From Ruegeria profundi (GTDB taxonomy: Bacteria; Pseudomonadota; Alphaproteobacteria; Rhodobacterales; Rhodobacteraceae): a DNA stretch of 64,000 nt. The notes under the pieces are model-generated. The model made no database searches. It had not been told where the DNA came from and worked only from the letters and a program-made list of their open reading frames with translations. Below are positions 46,109-55,599 of this stretch, one piece after another (positions within the stretch are counted from its first letter, which is position 1; every line of letters starts with the position of its first letter). Location of the stretch: NCBI RefSeq assembly GCF_001507545.1, contig NZ_LQBP01000010.1:1-64000 (forward strand), read 5' to 3'. Both the position numbers and the translations under genes were made by a program.

Positions 46109-47329
46109 TCATTCGTAAACGCGCTGATCCTCGATCACCAATCCGTCTTTGGGCAAAGTTCCGGGGGCCACGACCTCAATCGCGCCTTTCAGTTTCAGAA
46201 CCTCAACCACGGATTTCACGTAGGCTGCATCATCCCCGCCAGAGCTTTCGATCTGAACGGTCATAGCGTCCATTTCACCCTGCCGCGTTGCGATGACGCG
46301 GGCCTTCACGATCTCTGCGTGTTTGTCGACCAATGCTGCCACTTGCTCAGGCCGTACGAACATGCCCTTGATCTTGGTGGTCTGGTCAGCCCGACCCATC
46401 CATCCCTTAATCCGCATGTTCGTGCGTCCGCACGGGGATTGACCTGGCATGATCGCAGACAAGTCTCCGGTTGCAAAGCGGATCAGCGGATAGTCTGGAT
46501 TCAACGAGGTCACGACAACTTCGCCCACCTCCCCTTCGGTCACGGGGGTACCGGTTCCGGGGGTGACAATCTCGACAATAACGTGTTCGTCGATGATCAT
46601 CCCTTCCATCGCGGGGCTTTCATAGGCGATATTGCCCAGATCGGCGGTTGCGTAGCATTGAAGGCATGAGATTCCCCGGTCAGCATATTCCTGTCGCAAT
46701 GACGGGAACAGCGCCCCACCACCGACAACCGCCGAACTGAAATTCAGCGACACGCCCATCTCATCGGCCTTGTCCAGAATGACCTTCAGGTAATCCGGCG
46801 TGCCAGCATACGCAGTACAGCCCACATCGCGCGCGGCCGTGACCTGCAATTCTGTCTGGCCCGTGCCAGCGGGCAGCACTGCGGCCCCCACCGCGCGCGC
46901 ACCGCTTTCAAAGATCATGCCTGCCGGCGTCAGGTGATAACCGAAACAGTTATGAACAATATCGCCCGGACCAACGCCCGCCGCATGCAAAAAGCGACCC
47001 ATACGCCACCAGTCCGGATCAATGCTGCCCGGCTCATAGATCGGGCCGGGGGATTGGAACACATGATGAAAATGCCGCGCTGGCTTAACCGTGAACCCCC
47101 CGAACGGAGGGCGCGTCGTCTGCGCCTGTGCCAGATCCGCCTTGCGCAGAACCGGCAGTTTTACAAGATCTGCAATTTCGGAAACCTGGCCAATATCCGC
47201 CCCGGCAAGATGCGCCTCGAAGCCCGGCGCGGACTGCACCCGCTGCAACTGAACCTTCAGAGCCTTCGCCTGATCCGAAGCCCGTTGATCGGCGGAGCGG
47301 GTCTCGAGCGCATCGTAGAAAGTGGTCAT
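46109..47329 (-). CDS. Phenylacetate-CoA-ligase-family enzyme
   Basis: AMP-forming ligase of 406 residues, of the PaaK group. Motifs include CFGYHLTPAG, the SAVVGGGALFP and QCYATADLGNIAYE block near the adenylate site, and FATGDLSAI. It may activate an aromatic acid taken up by the co-encoded transporter. ATG 47329 follows GGAGG; the frame to 47386 is longer but less well placed. Last gene of the minus-strand operon from 54835, with 19 bases after livF. Confidence 0.88.
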   Translation of the reverse strand: MTTFYDALETRSADQRASDQAKALKVQLQRVQSAPGFEAHLAGADIGQVSEIADLVKLPVLRKADLAQAQTTRPPFGGFTVKPARHFHHVFQSPGPIYEPGSIDPDWWRMGRFLHAAGVGPGDIVHNCFGYHLTPAGMIFESGARAVGAAVLPAGTGQTELQVTAARDVGCTAYAGTPDYLKVILDKADEMGVSLNFSSAVVGGGALFPSLRQEYADRGISCLQCYATADLGNIAYESPAMEGMIIDEHVIVEIVTPGTGTPVTEGEVGEVVVTSLNPDYPLIRFATGDLSAIMPGQSPCGRTNMRIKGWMGRADQTTKIKGMFVRPEQVAALVDKHAEIVKARVIATRQGEMDAMTVQIESSGGDDAAYVKSVVEVLKLKGAIEVVAPGTLPKDGLVIEDQRVYE

Positions 47330-47348
47330 GGTTTGATCCTCCATCCGC

Positions 47349-48182
47349 TTACAGCCATCTCTTGCGGCGGCGATACGAACGCACATCCCGGAAGCTTTTA
47401 CGCCCCTCGTCAGACATGCCCAGATAGAATTCCTTTACATCCGCATTCTCGCGCAGATCAGCGGCCGGCCCATCCATGACCACTCGGCCCGATTCCAGGA
47501 TATAGCCGTAATGCGCGAACCTGAGGGCGACATTGGTATTCTGTTCAGCCAACAGGAACGACACGCCCTCTTTCTCGTTCAAATCCTTAACGATACCGAA
47601 GATTTCTTCGACAAGCTGCGGGGCAAGCCCCATCGAGGGCTCGTCAAGCAGGATCGTTTCGGGTCGCGACATCAAAGCACGGCCCATAGCAACCATCTGC
47701 TGTTCACCGCCCGAGGTATATCCCGCCTGTGACCGGCGGCGTTCTTTCAGGCGTGGGAAATAGGTATAAACAAGTTCAAGGTCCTGCTGGATTGCAGCCT
47801 TTCCATCTTTGCGGGTATAGGCGCCGGTCAGCAGGTTTTCTTCAACCGTCAGATGCTCAAAGCAGTGGCGGCCTTCCATAACCTGGATAACGCCCTTCTC
47901 AACAAGGTCAGCGGGGTCGCTTTCATGCACGCTGGTCCCGCGATACTTGATCGAGCCTTTTGTCACCTCGCCCCGTTCCGAGTGCAGCAAGTTCGAAACA
48001 GCCTTAAGCGTCGTCGTCTTGCCCGCTCCGTTGCCACCCAGCAGCGCCGTGATACCCCCTTTGGGAACGGTCAGGCTGACCCCTTTGAGCACAAGGATAA
48101 CGTGGTTGTAGATCACCTCGATATTATTGACTTCAAGCAGAGTTTCCGCCTGAACTTCGGTGGTTTGAGCCGCATCCAGCAT
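47349..48182 (-). CDS. livF: Branched-chain/aromatic ABC transporter ATPase, LivF type
   Basis: 277-residue ATPase: Walker A GGNGAGKTT, signature SGGEQQM, Walker B ILLDEPSMGL, H-loop region AEQNT. It matches LivF better than LivG by length and by the GLAPQLV segment. It ends with a basic tail (SYRRRKRWL) longer than usual. Together with livG, livH, livM and the binding protein it makes a whole importer. Confidence 0.9.
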   Translation of the reverse strand: MLDAAQTTEVQAETLLEVNNIEVIYNHVILVLKGVSLTVPKGGITALLGGNGAGKTTTLKAVSNLLHSERGEVTKGSIKYRGTSVHESDPADLVEKGVIQVMEGRHCFEHLTVEENLLTGAYTRKDGKAAIQQDLELVYTYFPRLKERRRSQAGYTSGGEQQMVAMGRALMSRPETILLDEPSMGLAPQLVEEIFGIVKDLNEKEGVSFLLAEQNTNVALRFAHYGYILESGRVVMDGPAADLRENADVKEFYLGMSDEGRKSFRDVRSYRRRKRWL

Positions 48183-48212
48183 CTGCGCATATCCTCAAGC
48201 GAGTGTGGGGTG

Positions 48213-48237
48213 CGGGGCGGCGCTGTCCGCCGCCCCG
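48213..48237 (-). repeat. Hairpin between binding-protein gene and livF
   Basis: CGGGGCGGCG / CGCCGCCCCG is a perfect 10-bp stem with a 5-base loop, 19 bases after the binding-protein stop. No T run. Such hairpins commonly stabilise binding-protein mRNA relative to the rest of an operon. Confidence 0.65.
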
Positions 48238-48255
48238 GTGTTCAAAAGCGCCGTA

Positions 48256-49536
48256 TCAGCAGCGCGGTTCGATGTTGTTTTCCGATGCGTAGTTACCGGA
48301 ATCTTCGGCAATCAGCGGACCGATAACGTCGCTGTCGGTCGGCTTGAACTCGGAAATCATGCTCCAGGTTTTGCTGGCCGCATCCCATTGCGTCACGCCA
48401 ACCAGCGCATCCCCGCCATGGTTTTCACAGCTGACCGAAAAGGCCGGGCCAAAGTTTGGCAGCCCCAATTCAGCCATCCGTGCTTCGGTGATTTCCAACG
48501 CCTCCATTCCGTCACGCATGTCGGCGGCGGTGATGTCAGCGTTACCCGAGATCTCTTGCGCTTTCCTGGCAGCTTCCGCCGCCAACATCGCAGCATAGAT
48601 GCCACGGTTGTACAGCACCGAACCCACCTGGTCCCCGGCACCGGCCGCTTTGCCTGAGTCGACCACGTATTTCTGCAGGTCGTCATAAAGCGGATAGTCC
48701 GAACCGACGTTGTGGAAAGTCAGAGCCTTGTAACCGTTTGCCGCCTCTCCCGCTGGCAACACGTCATTTTCGGAACCAGACCACCAGATTCCGATGAAGT
48801 TTTCCATCGGGTACCGGATGTTCGCGGCTTCCTGCACCGCAACCTGGTTCATCACACCCCAACCCCACATCAGGACAAAGTCGGGACGGTCACGACGGAT
48901 TTGCAACCACTGTGACTTCTGTTCCTGACCCGGATGGTCGACCGGCAGCGCGACAAGCTCAAACCCATGCTTCTTGGAAAGTTCCTCGAGCGTGCGGATC
49001 GGTTCTTTGCCGTAGGCCGAGTTATGATAGACCAACGCGATTTTCTTACCGCTCAGATCACCGCCGTTTTCCTCAAGCAAATAGTTGATCGCGCCCGACG
49101 CACCATCCCAGTAGTTTGCTGGATAGTTGAAGGTGTGGCTGAACACACTACCGTTTTTCGCAGAGGTGCGGCCATAACCCATCGTGTGCATGGGAATACC
49201 GTCAGCGGTAGTTTTTGGGATCAGCTGATAGGTGATGCCAGTCGACAGCGGCTGATACAGCAGCGCCCCTTCGCCCTTTGTGGATTCGTAGCATTCCACA
49301 CCTTTTTCGGTGTTATATCCGGTCTCGCATTCCACGACCCGAATAGGTACGCCACCGATACCACCGTCACGCTCGTTCAAAAGCGTGAAGTAATCCGCGT
49401 AGCCATCGGCAAACGGAATGCCGCTTGCTGCATATGGTCCTGTGCGATAGCTGAGCGACGGGAACACGAGGTCTGCCATGACCGGGCCTGCCGCCAGTGC
49501 GGCGCCCAGCGCCACGGTTGCCAGTTTCAATTTCAT
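48256..49536 (-). CDS. ABC transporter substrate-binding protein
   Basis: 426-residue secreted receptor with signal peptide MKLKLATVALGAALAAGPVMA. The mature part opens with LVFPSLSYRTGPYAASGIPF and ends with a Cys. It is the type I fold used by Liv-like systems; four to six Cys residues suggest disulfides (e.g. VECETGYNTEKGVECYE). In this operon context an aromatic or aryl carboxylate substrate is likelier than leucine. GGGAGGAT lies before ATG 49536. Confidence 0.88.
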   Translation of the reverse strand: MKLKLATVALGAALAAGPVMADLVFPSLSYRTGPYAASGIPFADGYADYFTLLNERDGGIGGVPIRVVECETGYNTEKGVECYESTKGEGALLYQPLSTGITYQLIPKTTADGIPMHTMGYGRTSAKNGSVFSHTFNYPANYWDGASGAINYLLEENGGDLSGKKIALVYHNSAYGKEPIRTLEELSKKHGFELVALPVDHPGQEQKSQWLQIRRDRPDFVLMWGWGVMNQVAVQEAANIRYPMENFIGIWWSGSENDVLPAGEAANGYKALTFHNVGSDYPLYDDLQKYVVDSGKAAGAGDQVGSVLYNRGIYAAMLAAEAARKAQEISGNADITAADMRDGMEALEITEARMAELGLPNFGPAFSVSCENHGGDALVGVTQWDAASKTWSMISEFKPTDSDVIGPLIAEDSGNYASENNIEPRC

Positions 49537-49608
49537 CGGGTGTATCCTCCCTTGATTGGTCCGATGTTTATGGTCGGGCTTTGCACCCGTTATCTGATTG
49601 GGCCGCAC

Positions 49609-50685
49609 CTAGTGCGGGAACGGCCAGAGTCTGAGTTTTTCTTTTGCCAGGCGCCACAACTGCGCCAGACCATGCGGTTCAAGGATTAGGAACATGATGA
49701 TCAGCGCACCCACGATCACCAACTGAAGATGCGCCACGATGTCGGTCGGCCATCCCAGCCAATCAGCCCCGACAACCTTCAGCACCACGGGCAATGTTAC
49801 CAGGAACGCGGCCCCAGCGAACGAGCCGAAAATAGAGCCTAACCCGCCGATAATGATCATGAAGAGCACAAGAAATGATTTCTGGATGCCAAACACCTCT
49901 CCGACCTCGACCGCGCCCAGATAAACCGAGAAGAACAACGCGCCAGAGATGCCAACGAAGAACGAGCTGACAGCAAAAGCAGTGAGTTTAGCCTTCAACG
50001 GGTTCACCCCGATGATTTCGGCTGCGATATCCATATCGCGGATCGCCATCCAGGTCCGCCCCGTTGTGCCTCGCGTCAGGTTACGCGCGATAATGGCGCA
50101 AATGGTCAGAAAGATCAGGCAGAACAGATAGGTTGCCCAGGCCGAAGCATTTGGGCCAGTGATGACAATGCCGAAAACGTCCCGCTCAGGCGCGTTAATC
50201 TGGCCCGAGGCGGAATAGTTGTAAAACCAGGGCACCCGGTTGAACAGCCAGACAAGAAAGAACTGAGCCGCCAGCGTGGCTACCGCCAGATAGAACCCTT
50301 TGATCCGCAGGCTCGGCAAGCCGAACAGAACGCCGACGATTGCGGTAATCCCACCCGCAAGGATCACATGAATAAACATGCTGACGTCCGGGAAGGCGGT
50401 CATCAGCTTGTAGCAGGCATAAGCGCCTACAGCCATGAAACCACCAGTACCCAGCGAGACCTGTCCGCAATATCCCACAAGGATGTTCAGACCGATTGCA
50501 GCAATCGCATAGATCAGGAATGGCAAGAGCAGCGCGTTGGCAAGGTAGTCATTCATCACAAACGGGATGATCCCAAACGCCACGGCAAGGACGACATAAT
50601 AGCGATACCGGTCAAACTTGATCGGAAAGGTCTGGTTGTCATCAATGTAGGAGGTTTTGAAATCCCCGGCCTCACGGTAGAACAT
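49609..50685 (-). CDS. livM: ABC transporter permease, LivM type
   Basis: Inner-membrane permease, 358 residues, about nine to ten helices, with GYCGQVSLGTGGFMAVGAYA in the conserved pore region and EPHGLAQLWRLAK at the end. Pairs with LivH. Confidence 0.9.
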   Translation of the reverse strand: MFYREAGDFKTSYIDDNQTFPIKFDRYRYYVVLAVAFGIIPFVMNDYLANALLLPFLIYAIAAIGLNILVGYCGQVSLGTGGFMAVGAYACYKLMTAFPDVSMFIHVILAGGITAIVGVLFGLPSLRIKGFYLAVATLAAQFFLVWLFNRVPWFYNYSASGQINAPERDVFGIVITGPNASAWATYLFCLIFLTICAIIARNLTRGTTGRTWMAIRDMDIAAEIIGVNPLKAKLTAFAVSSFFVGISGALFFSVYLGAVEVGEVFGIQKSFLVLFMIIIGGLGSIFGSFAGAAFLVTLPVVLKVVGADWLGWPTDIVAHLQLVIVGALIIMFLILEPHGLAQLWRLAKEKLRLWPFPH

Positions 50686-50688
50686 ACT

Positions 50689-50946
50689 TTACTTCTCCCA
50701 CTCTTGCTGCGCCCGGTTGCGCGCTTCGGCATCCAGTTGGTTCGAACCTTTGGCGTATCCGCTCGCCTCGGAGCTGCGCACCAGTTTCATGTAGGCCAGT
50801 ACCCCGGTCACCAGTCCCGCAAAGGCGAGAATCGCGGCCACGACCAGTTGGCTGTCGGTCAGATCGTCCGAGGTGAGTGCGATGTAGCCAAAGGCCCAGA
50901 AGCCCGCCCACGCAACCACGTTGATGATGGCGATCAATTTCTGCAC
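50689..50946 (-). CDS. Small two-helix membrane protein in Liv operon
   Basis: 85-residue protein with two predicted membrane helices (about 3-24 and 34-54) and a hydrophilic tail rich in Gln, Asn, Glu and Arg. It sits between livH and livM with 2 and 3 base gaps, so it is cotranscribed and likely coupled. No family recognised; a small transporter partner is possible. Confidence 0.8.
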   Translation of the reverse strand: MQKLIAIINVVAWAGFWAFGYIALTSDDLTDSQLVVAAILAFAGLVTGVLAYMKLVRSSEASGYAKGSNQLDAEARNRAQQEWEK

Positions 50947-50948
50947 GG

Positions 50949-51935
50949 CTAGACCCTCTCAATGATCTTCTCGCCAAACAGACCCTGCGGCCGGAATACG
51001 AGGAAGATCAGAGCCAGCACATAGGCAAACCAGTTCTCGGTCGCGCCGCCGACCAGCGGGCCCACGGCGAACTCGAACAGCTTCTCGCCCACACCGATGA
51101 TCAGCCCGCCGACGATGGCGCCGGGGATTGAGGTAAAGCCGCCCAGCATCAGCACTGGTAGCGCCTTGAGCGCGATCAGCGACAGCGAGAACTGCACACC
51201 CGACTTGGTGCCCCACATGATCCCTGCGACCAGCGCCACGAACCCGGCCACCGACCACACCATGATCCAGATGAAGTTCAGCGAGATACCGACCGACAGC
51301 GCCGCCTGGTGATCATCTGCCACGGCGCGCATAGCCCGGCCCTGTTTGGTATACTGGCTGAAGGCCACCAAGCCCGCCACCAGAAGGGCGGCGATCACCG
51401 TGGCTACAATGTCCAGATTGTCGATAAAGAAACCATAACCAAAGATGTTGAAGGTAGCCTCATCAATCGACAGGTTGATGCCTTGTGGCAGGCCGACATC
51501 CAGTGTCTTGATCTCGGACCCCCACATGAGGTCGGCCACGCCTTCAAGGAAATAGGCCAGACCAATTGTGGCCATGAACAGGATGATCGGCTCTTGCCCG
51601 ACCAAGTGCCGCATGACAAAGCGCTGCACAGCCCAAGCCAGAAACACCATGACGGCCATTGTAAGCAGAATCGCCAGCAGTGCAGGCACATTCCAGCCAA
51701 AATAGTGGATATGCGTGCCAAAGGTCGCGTTTATCAGATGCGCAAAAGGTACCTGACCGTTCATGATCCCGACCAATGTCATCGCTGCAAACAGGGCCAT
51801 GACCCCTTGGGCATAGTTAAAAATCCCCGAGGCTTTGTAGATCAGCACAAAACCCAGCGCGACCAGAGCGTAAAGCACCCCCGCCATCAGGCCGTTGAGG
51901 ATGACCTCCATCGCGAAAACGAGTTGTTCAGGCAT
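50949..51935 (-). CDS. livH: ABC transporter permease, LivH type
   Basis: 328-residue permease with about eight helices. LNGLMAGVLYALVALGFVLIY opens the protein and GLFGEKIIERV closes it, as in LivH. GAGGAGAGG precedes the ATG. Confidence 0.92.
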   Translation of the reverse strand: MPEQLVFAMEVILNGLMAGVLYALVALGFVLIYKASGIFNYAQGVMALFAAMTLVGIMNGQVPFAHLINATFGTHIHYFGWNVPALLAILLTMAVMVFLAWAVQRFVMRHLVGQEPIILFMATIGLAYFLEGVADLMWGSEIKTLDVGLPQGINLSIDEATFNIFGYGFFIDNLDIVATVIAALLVAGLVAFSQYTKQGRAMRAVADDHQAALSVGISLNFIWIMVWSVAGFVALVAGIMWGTKSGVQFSLSLIALKALPVLMLGGFTSIPGAIVGGLIIGVGEKLFEFAVGPLVGGATENWFAYVLALIFLVFRPQGLFGEKIIERV

Positions 51936-51964
51936 CTGCGCCTCTCCTCATGTCTGTCTGATGT

Positions 51965-52783
51965 TCAGTCATGGCTGACCCCGAGATAGGCGTCGATGAC
52001 GTCTTGGTTGCTACGCACTTCGTCCGGGGTGCCGTCGCCGATCTTCTTGCCGTAGTCCATCACCACGACGCGGTCGCTCAGGTCCATGACCACGCCCATA
52101 TCGTGTTCGATCAATGCGATGGTGGTGCCAAATTCGTCGTTCACATCGAGGATAAAGCGGCTCATATCCTCTTTCTCTTCGACGTTCATGCCGGCCATCG
52201 GCTCATCCAGCAGCAGCAGCTTGGGTTCTGCCGCCAGGGCACGGGCCAATTCGACGCGTTTCTTCAACCCGTAAGGCAGGCGCGACACCGGCGTCTTGCG
52301 GATATGCTGGATTTCCAGAAAATCGATGATCTTTTCCACAGCCTCGCGGTTTTCTACCTCTTCCGCCTCGGCCTTGCCCTTCCACACCGCCTGCTGAAGG
52401 ATGTTCGTCTTCATGTAGTTCAACCGCCCAGTCATGACGTTGTCCAGCACGCTCATACCTTCGAACAGAGCGATGTTCTGAAACGTCCGTGCAATCCCCT
52501 GGCGCGCAACCTCATAAGGCCGCATCGGCGGGCGCTTGGACCCATGAAACCAGACCTCACCTTCCTGCGGGACATAGAACCCCGAGATCACGTTGAGCAT
52601 CGAGGACTTGCCCGCGCCGTTCGGCCCGATGATCGCGCGAATCTCGCCTTCGCGAATGTCAAACGAGATATCCTTGATCGCCACCACACCGCCAAATCGC
52701 AAGGTGATGTTCTTCATCTCCATCACCACTCCGCCGATCTTGCGGCCGTCCTCGGTGACATATCCTTCGGTGTTATCCAGCAT
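51965..52783 (-). CDS. livG: ABC transporter ATPase, LivG type
   Basis: 272-residue ATPase: Walker A GPNGAGKSS, signature region SRLPYGLKKRVELARAL, Walker B LLLDEPMAGMN, and ALIEHDMGVVMDLSDRVVVMDYG. LivG has this long insert before the signature. CAAGGAGTGACAG gives a good start site. Confidence 0.92.
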   Translation of the reverse strand: MLDNTEGYVTEDGRKIGGVVMEMKNITLRFGGVVAIKDISFDIREGEIRAIIGPNGAGKSSMLNVISGFYVPQEGEVWFHGSKRPPMRPYEVARQGIARTFQNIALFEGMSVLDNVMTGRLNYMKTNILQQAVWKGKAEAEEVENREAVEKIIDFLEIQHIRKTPVSRLPYGLKKRVELARALAAEPKLLLLDEPMAGMNVEEKEDMSRFILDVNDEFGTTIALIEHDMGVVMDLSDRVVVMDYGKKIGDGTPDEVRSNQDVIDAYLGVSHD

Positions 52784-52861
52784 CTGTCACTCCTTGGTGT
52801 TCGCAAAAACGGGACGGCGGGCGGGGCGATGACCGCAGGTCAAGCGGCGCGCGACAGGCCC

Positions 52862-54835
52862 TCATTCCGCCGCCACCTTGTGCTGGCCAACCGGAACAAC
52901 CGGCGCATCGACGATCTGAAGTGTCGCGCTGATCGAACCCTTGCGACCGTCCTCATAGGTCACTTCGGTCGTGGTCGAAATAGTCTGGGACCCGTCATAA
53001 AGCGCGTCGATGATGTCCTGGAATTTGGTCTCAACGAACCCGCGGCGCACTTTTCGCGTGCGGGTCATTTCACCATCATCCGCATCCAGTTCCTTGTGCA
53101 GCACCACGAAACGATGCACTTGGCAGCCTGACAACATCTCGTCCGCAGCGACCGACTTATTCACCGCTTCCACGTGGTTGCGAATGGTCTCCAATACGCG
53201 GGGGTGGCCCGCCAGTTCCTGATACGACGCATAGGCGACGTTATTCCGCTCGGCCCAGTTGCCTACCGCCGTCAGGTCGATATTGATGAACGCAACACAG
53301 TAATCCCGGTTATTGCCGAACACGACGACTTCAAGAATATCGGGATAAAACTTGAGCTTGTTCTCGACGTATTTCGGCGCGAACATTGAGCCGTCAGCCA
53401 TTTTGCCGACATCCTTGGCACGGTCGATGATGCGCAGATGCCCTGTGTCTTCCTCGATAAATCCAGCATCGCCTGTGGCCACCCAGCCTTCGGCATCCTT
53501 GGTTGAAGCGGTCGAGTCGGGGTTCTTGAAATACTCGACGAACACACCGGGTGAGCGGTAGTGGATTTCGCCGTTTTCATCGATCTTCAGTTCAACGTCC
53601 GGTGCAGGAACGCCAACCGTGTCCGCACGCACTTCGCCATCTGGCTGCACGGTGATAAATACGGTGGCCTCGGTCTGACCGTAAAGCTGCTTCAGGTTGA
53701 TACCCAGCGAGCGATAGAAATCGAAAATCTCGGGCCCGATCGCCTCGCCCGCGGTATAGCCAACCCGGAAACGACCATAGCCCAACGTATCTTTGAGCGG
53801 GCCGTAAACCAGCAGGTTGCCCAGCGCGTATTTCATCCGGTCGCCAAAACCCACAGGTTTACCGTCCAGAAGCAATCCACCGACTTTTTTGGCATGGGCC
53901 ATGAAATAGTGGAACATGCGCTGCTTCAGCTTGCCCGCGTCCTCCATCCGGATCATCACGTTGGTCAGCTGCGTTTCGAACACGCGCGGCGGAGCAAAGA
54001 AATAGGTCGGCCCGATTTCGCGAAGGTCGGTCATCATCGTGTCAGCGCTTTCGGGGCAGTTCACACAGAAGCCGCACCAATAGGCCTGACCGATCGAGAA
54101 AATGAAATCACCCACCCACGCCATCGGCAGGTAGGACAGGATATCCTCATTGCGGGTCAGGTGGTCGAACTCCGCCGAGTTCTTGGCGCTTTCGATAACG
54201 TTTCTGTTCGACAGCACAACGCCCTTGGGTTTACCCGTGGTGCCGGACGTATAAAGCATCACGCAGGTGTCGTCATAGGTGATGTCGGCAATGCGCTTAT
54301 CCAGTTCCGCATCGAACCGCTGATGCCCTGCGCGACCCTCAGCCATGATGTCGTCCAGCGCGTTCATCTGGGAATGGTCATACTTCCGCATTCCGCGTTT
54401 GTCGGTATAGAGAATCTGATTGACCTGATGCAGGTTCTCTTGGATCTCGATGACCTTGTCGACTTGCTCCTGATCGCCGCAGACCACGTATTTTGCACCG
54501 CAATGCTCCATTACATAGGCCATCTCTTCGGCCACGGCATCTTGATATAGCGGAACGGGTACAGCACCGACCATCTGTGCGGCCACCATTGACCAATAAT
54601 GTGCCGGGCGGTTGCGACCAATCACGGCGATGTGGTCGCCTTTTTCAACGCCAAGCTCCAGCAAGCCCAGCGCCAGGGCGCGCACCTCGGCGGCGGTCTC
54701 CGCCCAGGTCCAGCACTGCCAGATTCCGAATTCTTTTTCCCGATAGGCCGGGGCATCCCCGAACTGCGTCGCATTACGGTGTAGCAGCGCAGGAAGGGAA
54801 ACTAACCCTTCTGCGCCCGACTGCGTCTGAGCCAA
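52862..54835 (-). CDS. Long-chain acyl-CoA ligase-like AMP-binding protein
   Basis: 657-residue adenylate-forming ligase. The P-loop LYTSGTTGKPKGVVLSNRN, the QLYGQTEATVF motif, DGEVRADTVGVPAPDVELK, and the Asp of ATGDAGF are all present. It resembles the ligases encoded beside Liv-type aromatic-acid transporters. The start is TTG at 54835, downstream of a GGAGAG site. It is the first gene of an eight-gene minus-strand operon through 46109, which holds an acyl-CoA ligase at each end. Confidence 0.9.
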   Translation of the reverse strand: MAQTQSGAEGLVSLPALLHRNATQFGDAPAYREKEFGIWQCWTWAETAAEVRALALGLLELGVEKGDHIAVIGRNRPAHYWSMVAAQMVGAVPVPLYQDAVAEEMAYVMEHCGAKYVVCGDQEQVDKVIEIQENLHQVNQILYTDKRGMRKYDHSQMNALDDIMAEGRAGHQRFDAELDKRIADITYDDTCVMLYTSGTTGKPKGVVLSNRNVIESAKNSAEFDHLTRNEDILSYLPMAWVGDFIFSIGQAYWCGFCVNCPESADTMMTDLREIGPTYFFAPPRVFETQLTNVMIRMEDAGKLKQRMFHYFMAHAKKVGGLLLDGKPVGFGDRMKYALGNLLVYGPLKDTLGYGRFRVGYTAGEAIGPEIFDFYRSLGINLKQLYGQTEATVFITVQPDGEVRADTVGVPAPDVELKIDENGEIHYRSPGVFVEYFKNPDSTASTKDAEGWVATGDAGFIEEDTGHLRIIDRAKDVGKMADGSMFAPKYVENKLKFYPDILEVVVFGNNRDYCVAFINIDLTAVGNWAERNNVAYASYQELAGHPRVLETIRNHVEAVNKSVAADEMLSGCQVHRFVVLHKELDADDGEMTRTRKVRRGFVETKFQDIIDALYDGSQTISTTTEVTYEDGRKGSISATLQIVDAPVVPVGQHKVAAE

Positions 54836-55200
54836 TCTTTCTCTCCTCCCAATCCGGCCTCTCCTCTGGCCAGAAACGGCGGACCCGAGGAAGCCCCCGG
54901 ACGCCAGCGCCCCGATTAAGGAACGCGTGCACGATCAGCGTCAACTATTTCCTGATGTTTTCTCAATTCTTACGAATTGTAACAGGGGCGGACACCACGT
55001 TTTTGTCACAAGAAATCATATTTAGCTTGCGTAGATTTCTAAGCATTCATGATTTGACAGAAGATGCGTTTTGAATTCATTCCCAGCGATCATATCACCG
55101 ATCGCTTCTTTCAAATCCGTTTTCCGGCACAGAACTCGACTGATTCTTTCTGAAGAACTTCCAACACCGGGTTCATGTCGGAAAATCCAGTTCTTTTCCC
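54836..55200. other. Intergenic region upstream of the Liv operon
   Basis: 365 bases without a supported gene, holding the promoter region of the minus-strand operon and a palindrome near 54964-54982. The TTG-started frame 55022-55210 (62 codons) overlaps mutT and looks incidental. Confidence 0.5.
54964..54982 (-). promoter_or_regulatory. Possible TetR/MarR-type operator
   Basis: CAATTCTTACGAATTG (54964-54979) is a perfect 6-bp inverted repeat with a 4-base centre, overlapping TTAC-N5-GTAA (54970-54982). It lies about 130 bases before the acyl-CoA ligase start. Regulators of aromatic-acid operons bind dyads of this size; which one is not known. Confidence 0.4.
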
Positions 55201-55599
55201 TCACAACCAATCTCTTAATATCGGAATCAGCGGCACGTCGGCCGCAGGCATTGGATAGTTCCGCAGGTCATTTGCTCGCACCCATTTCAAAGCCTGACCC
55301 TCTTTCGACTGCGGGATGCCGTCCCATTTGCGGCAGGCAAATAGCGGCATCAGCAGGTGGAAATTATCATAACTGTGGCTCGCAAACGTCAGCGGGGCGA
55401 GGCACGAGGCCCAGGTGTCGATCCCCAATTCCTCGTGCAATTCGCGGATCAGGGCGGCCTCGGGGGTTTCACCGGGTTCGATTTTGCCGCCGGGGAACTC
55501 CCACAGGCCAGCCATGGATTTGCCCTCCGGGCGCTGCGCCAGCAGCACCCTGCCCTCTACGTCAATCAGGGCAACAGCAGACACTAATACAGTTTTCAC
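55201..55599 (-). CDS. mutT: MutT-type Nudix hydrolase
   Basis: 132-residue 8-oxo-dGTP diphosphatase candidate. The Nudix box starts with GGKIEPGETPEAALIREL and continues with HEELGI, and WEFPGGKIEPGE is typical MutT. Start GTG at 55599 overlaps the argJ stop (GTGA). The longer frame to 55653 lies inside argJ. Confidence 0.9.
   Translation of the reverse strand: MKTVLVSAVALIDVEGRVLLAQRPEGKSMAGLWEFPGGKIEPGETPEAALIRELHEELGIDTWASCLAPLTFASHSYDNFHLLMPLFACRKWDGIPQSKEGQALKWVRANDLRNYPMPAADVPLIPILRDWL

Noticed and set aside
51971..53131. 386-codon plus-strand frame over livG and the ligase gene
   Set aside because: Antisense to two well-recognised genes with motifs; translation has no recognisable features and reflects GC-rich third-base bias.
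55022..55210. 62-codon minus-strand frame after mutT
   Set aside because: Begins with TTG inside mutT without a convincing ribosome-binding site; composition is not protein-like.
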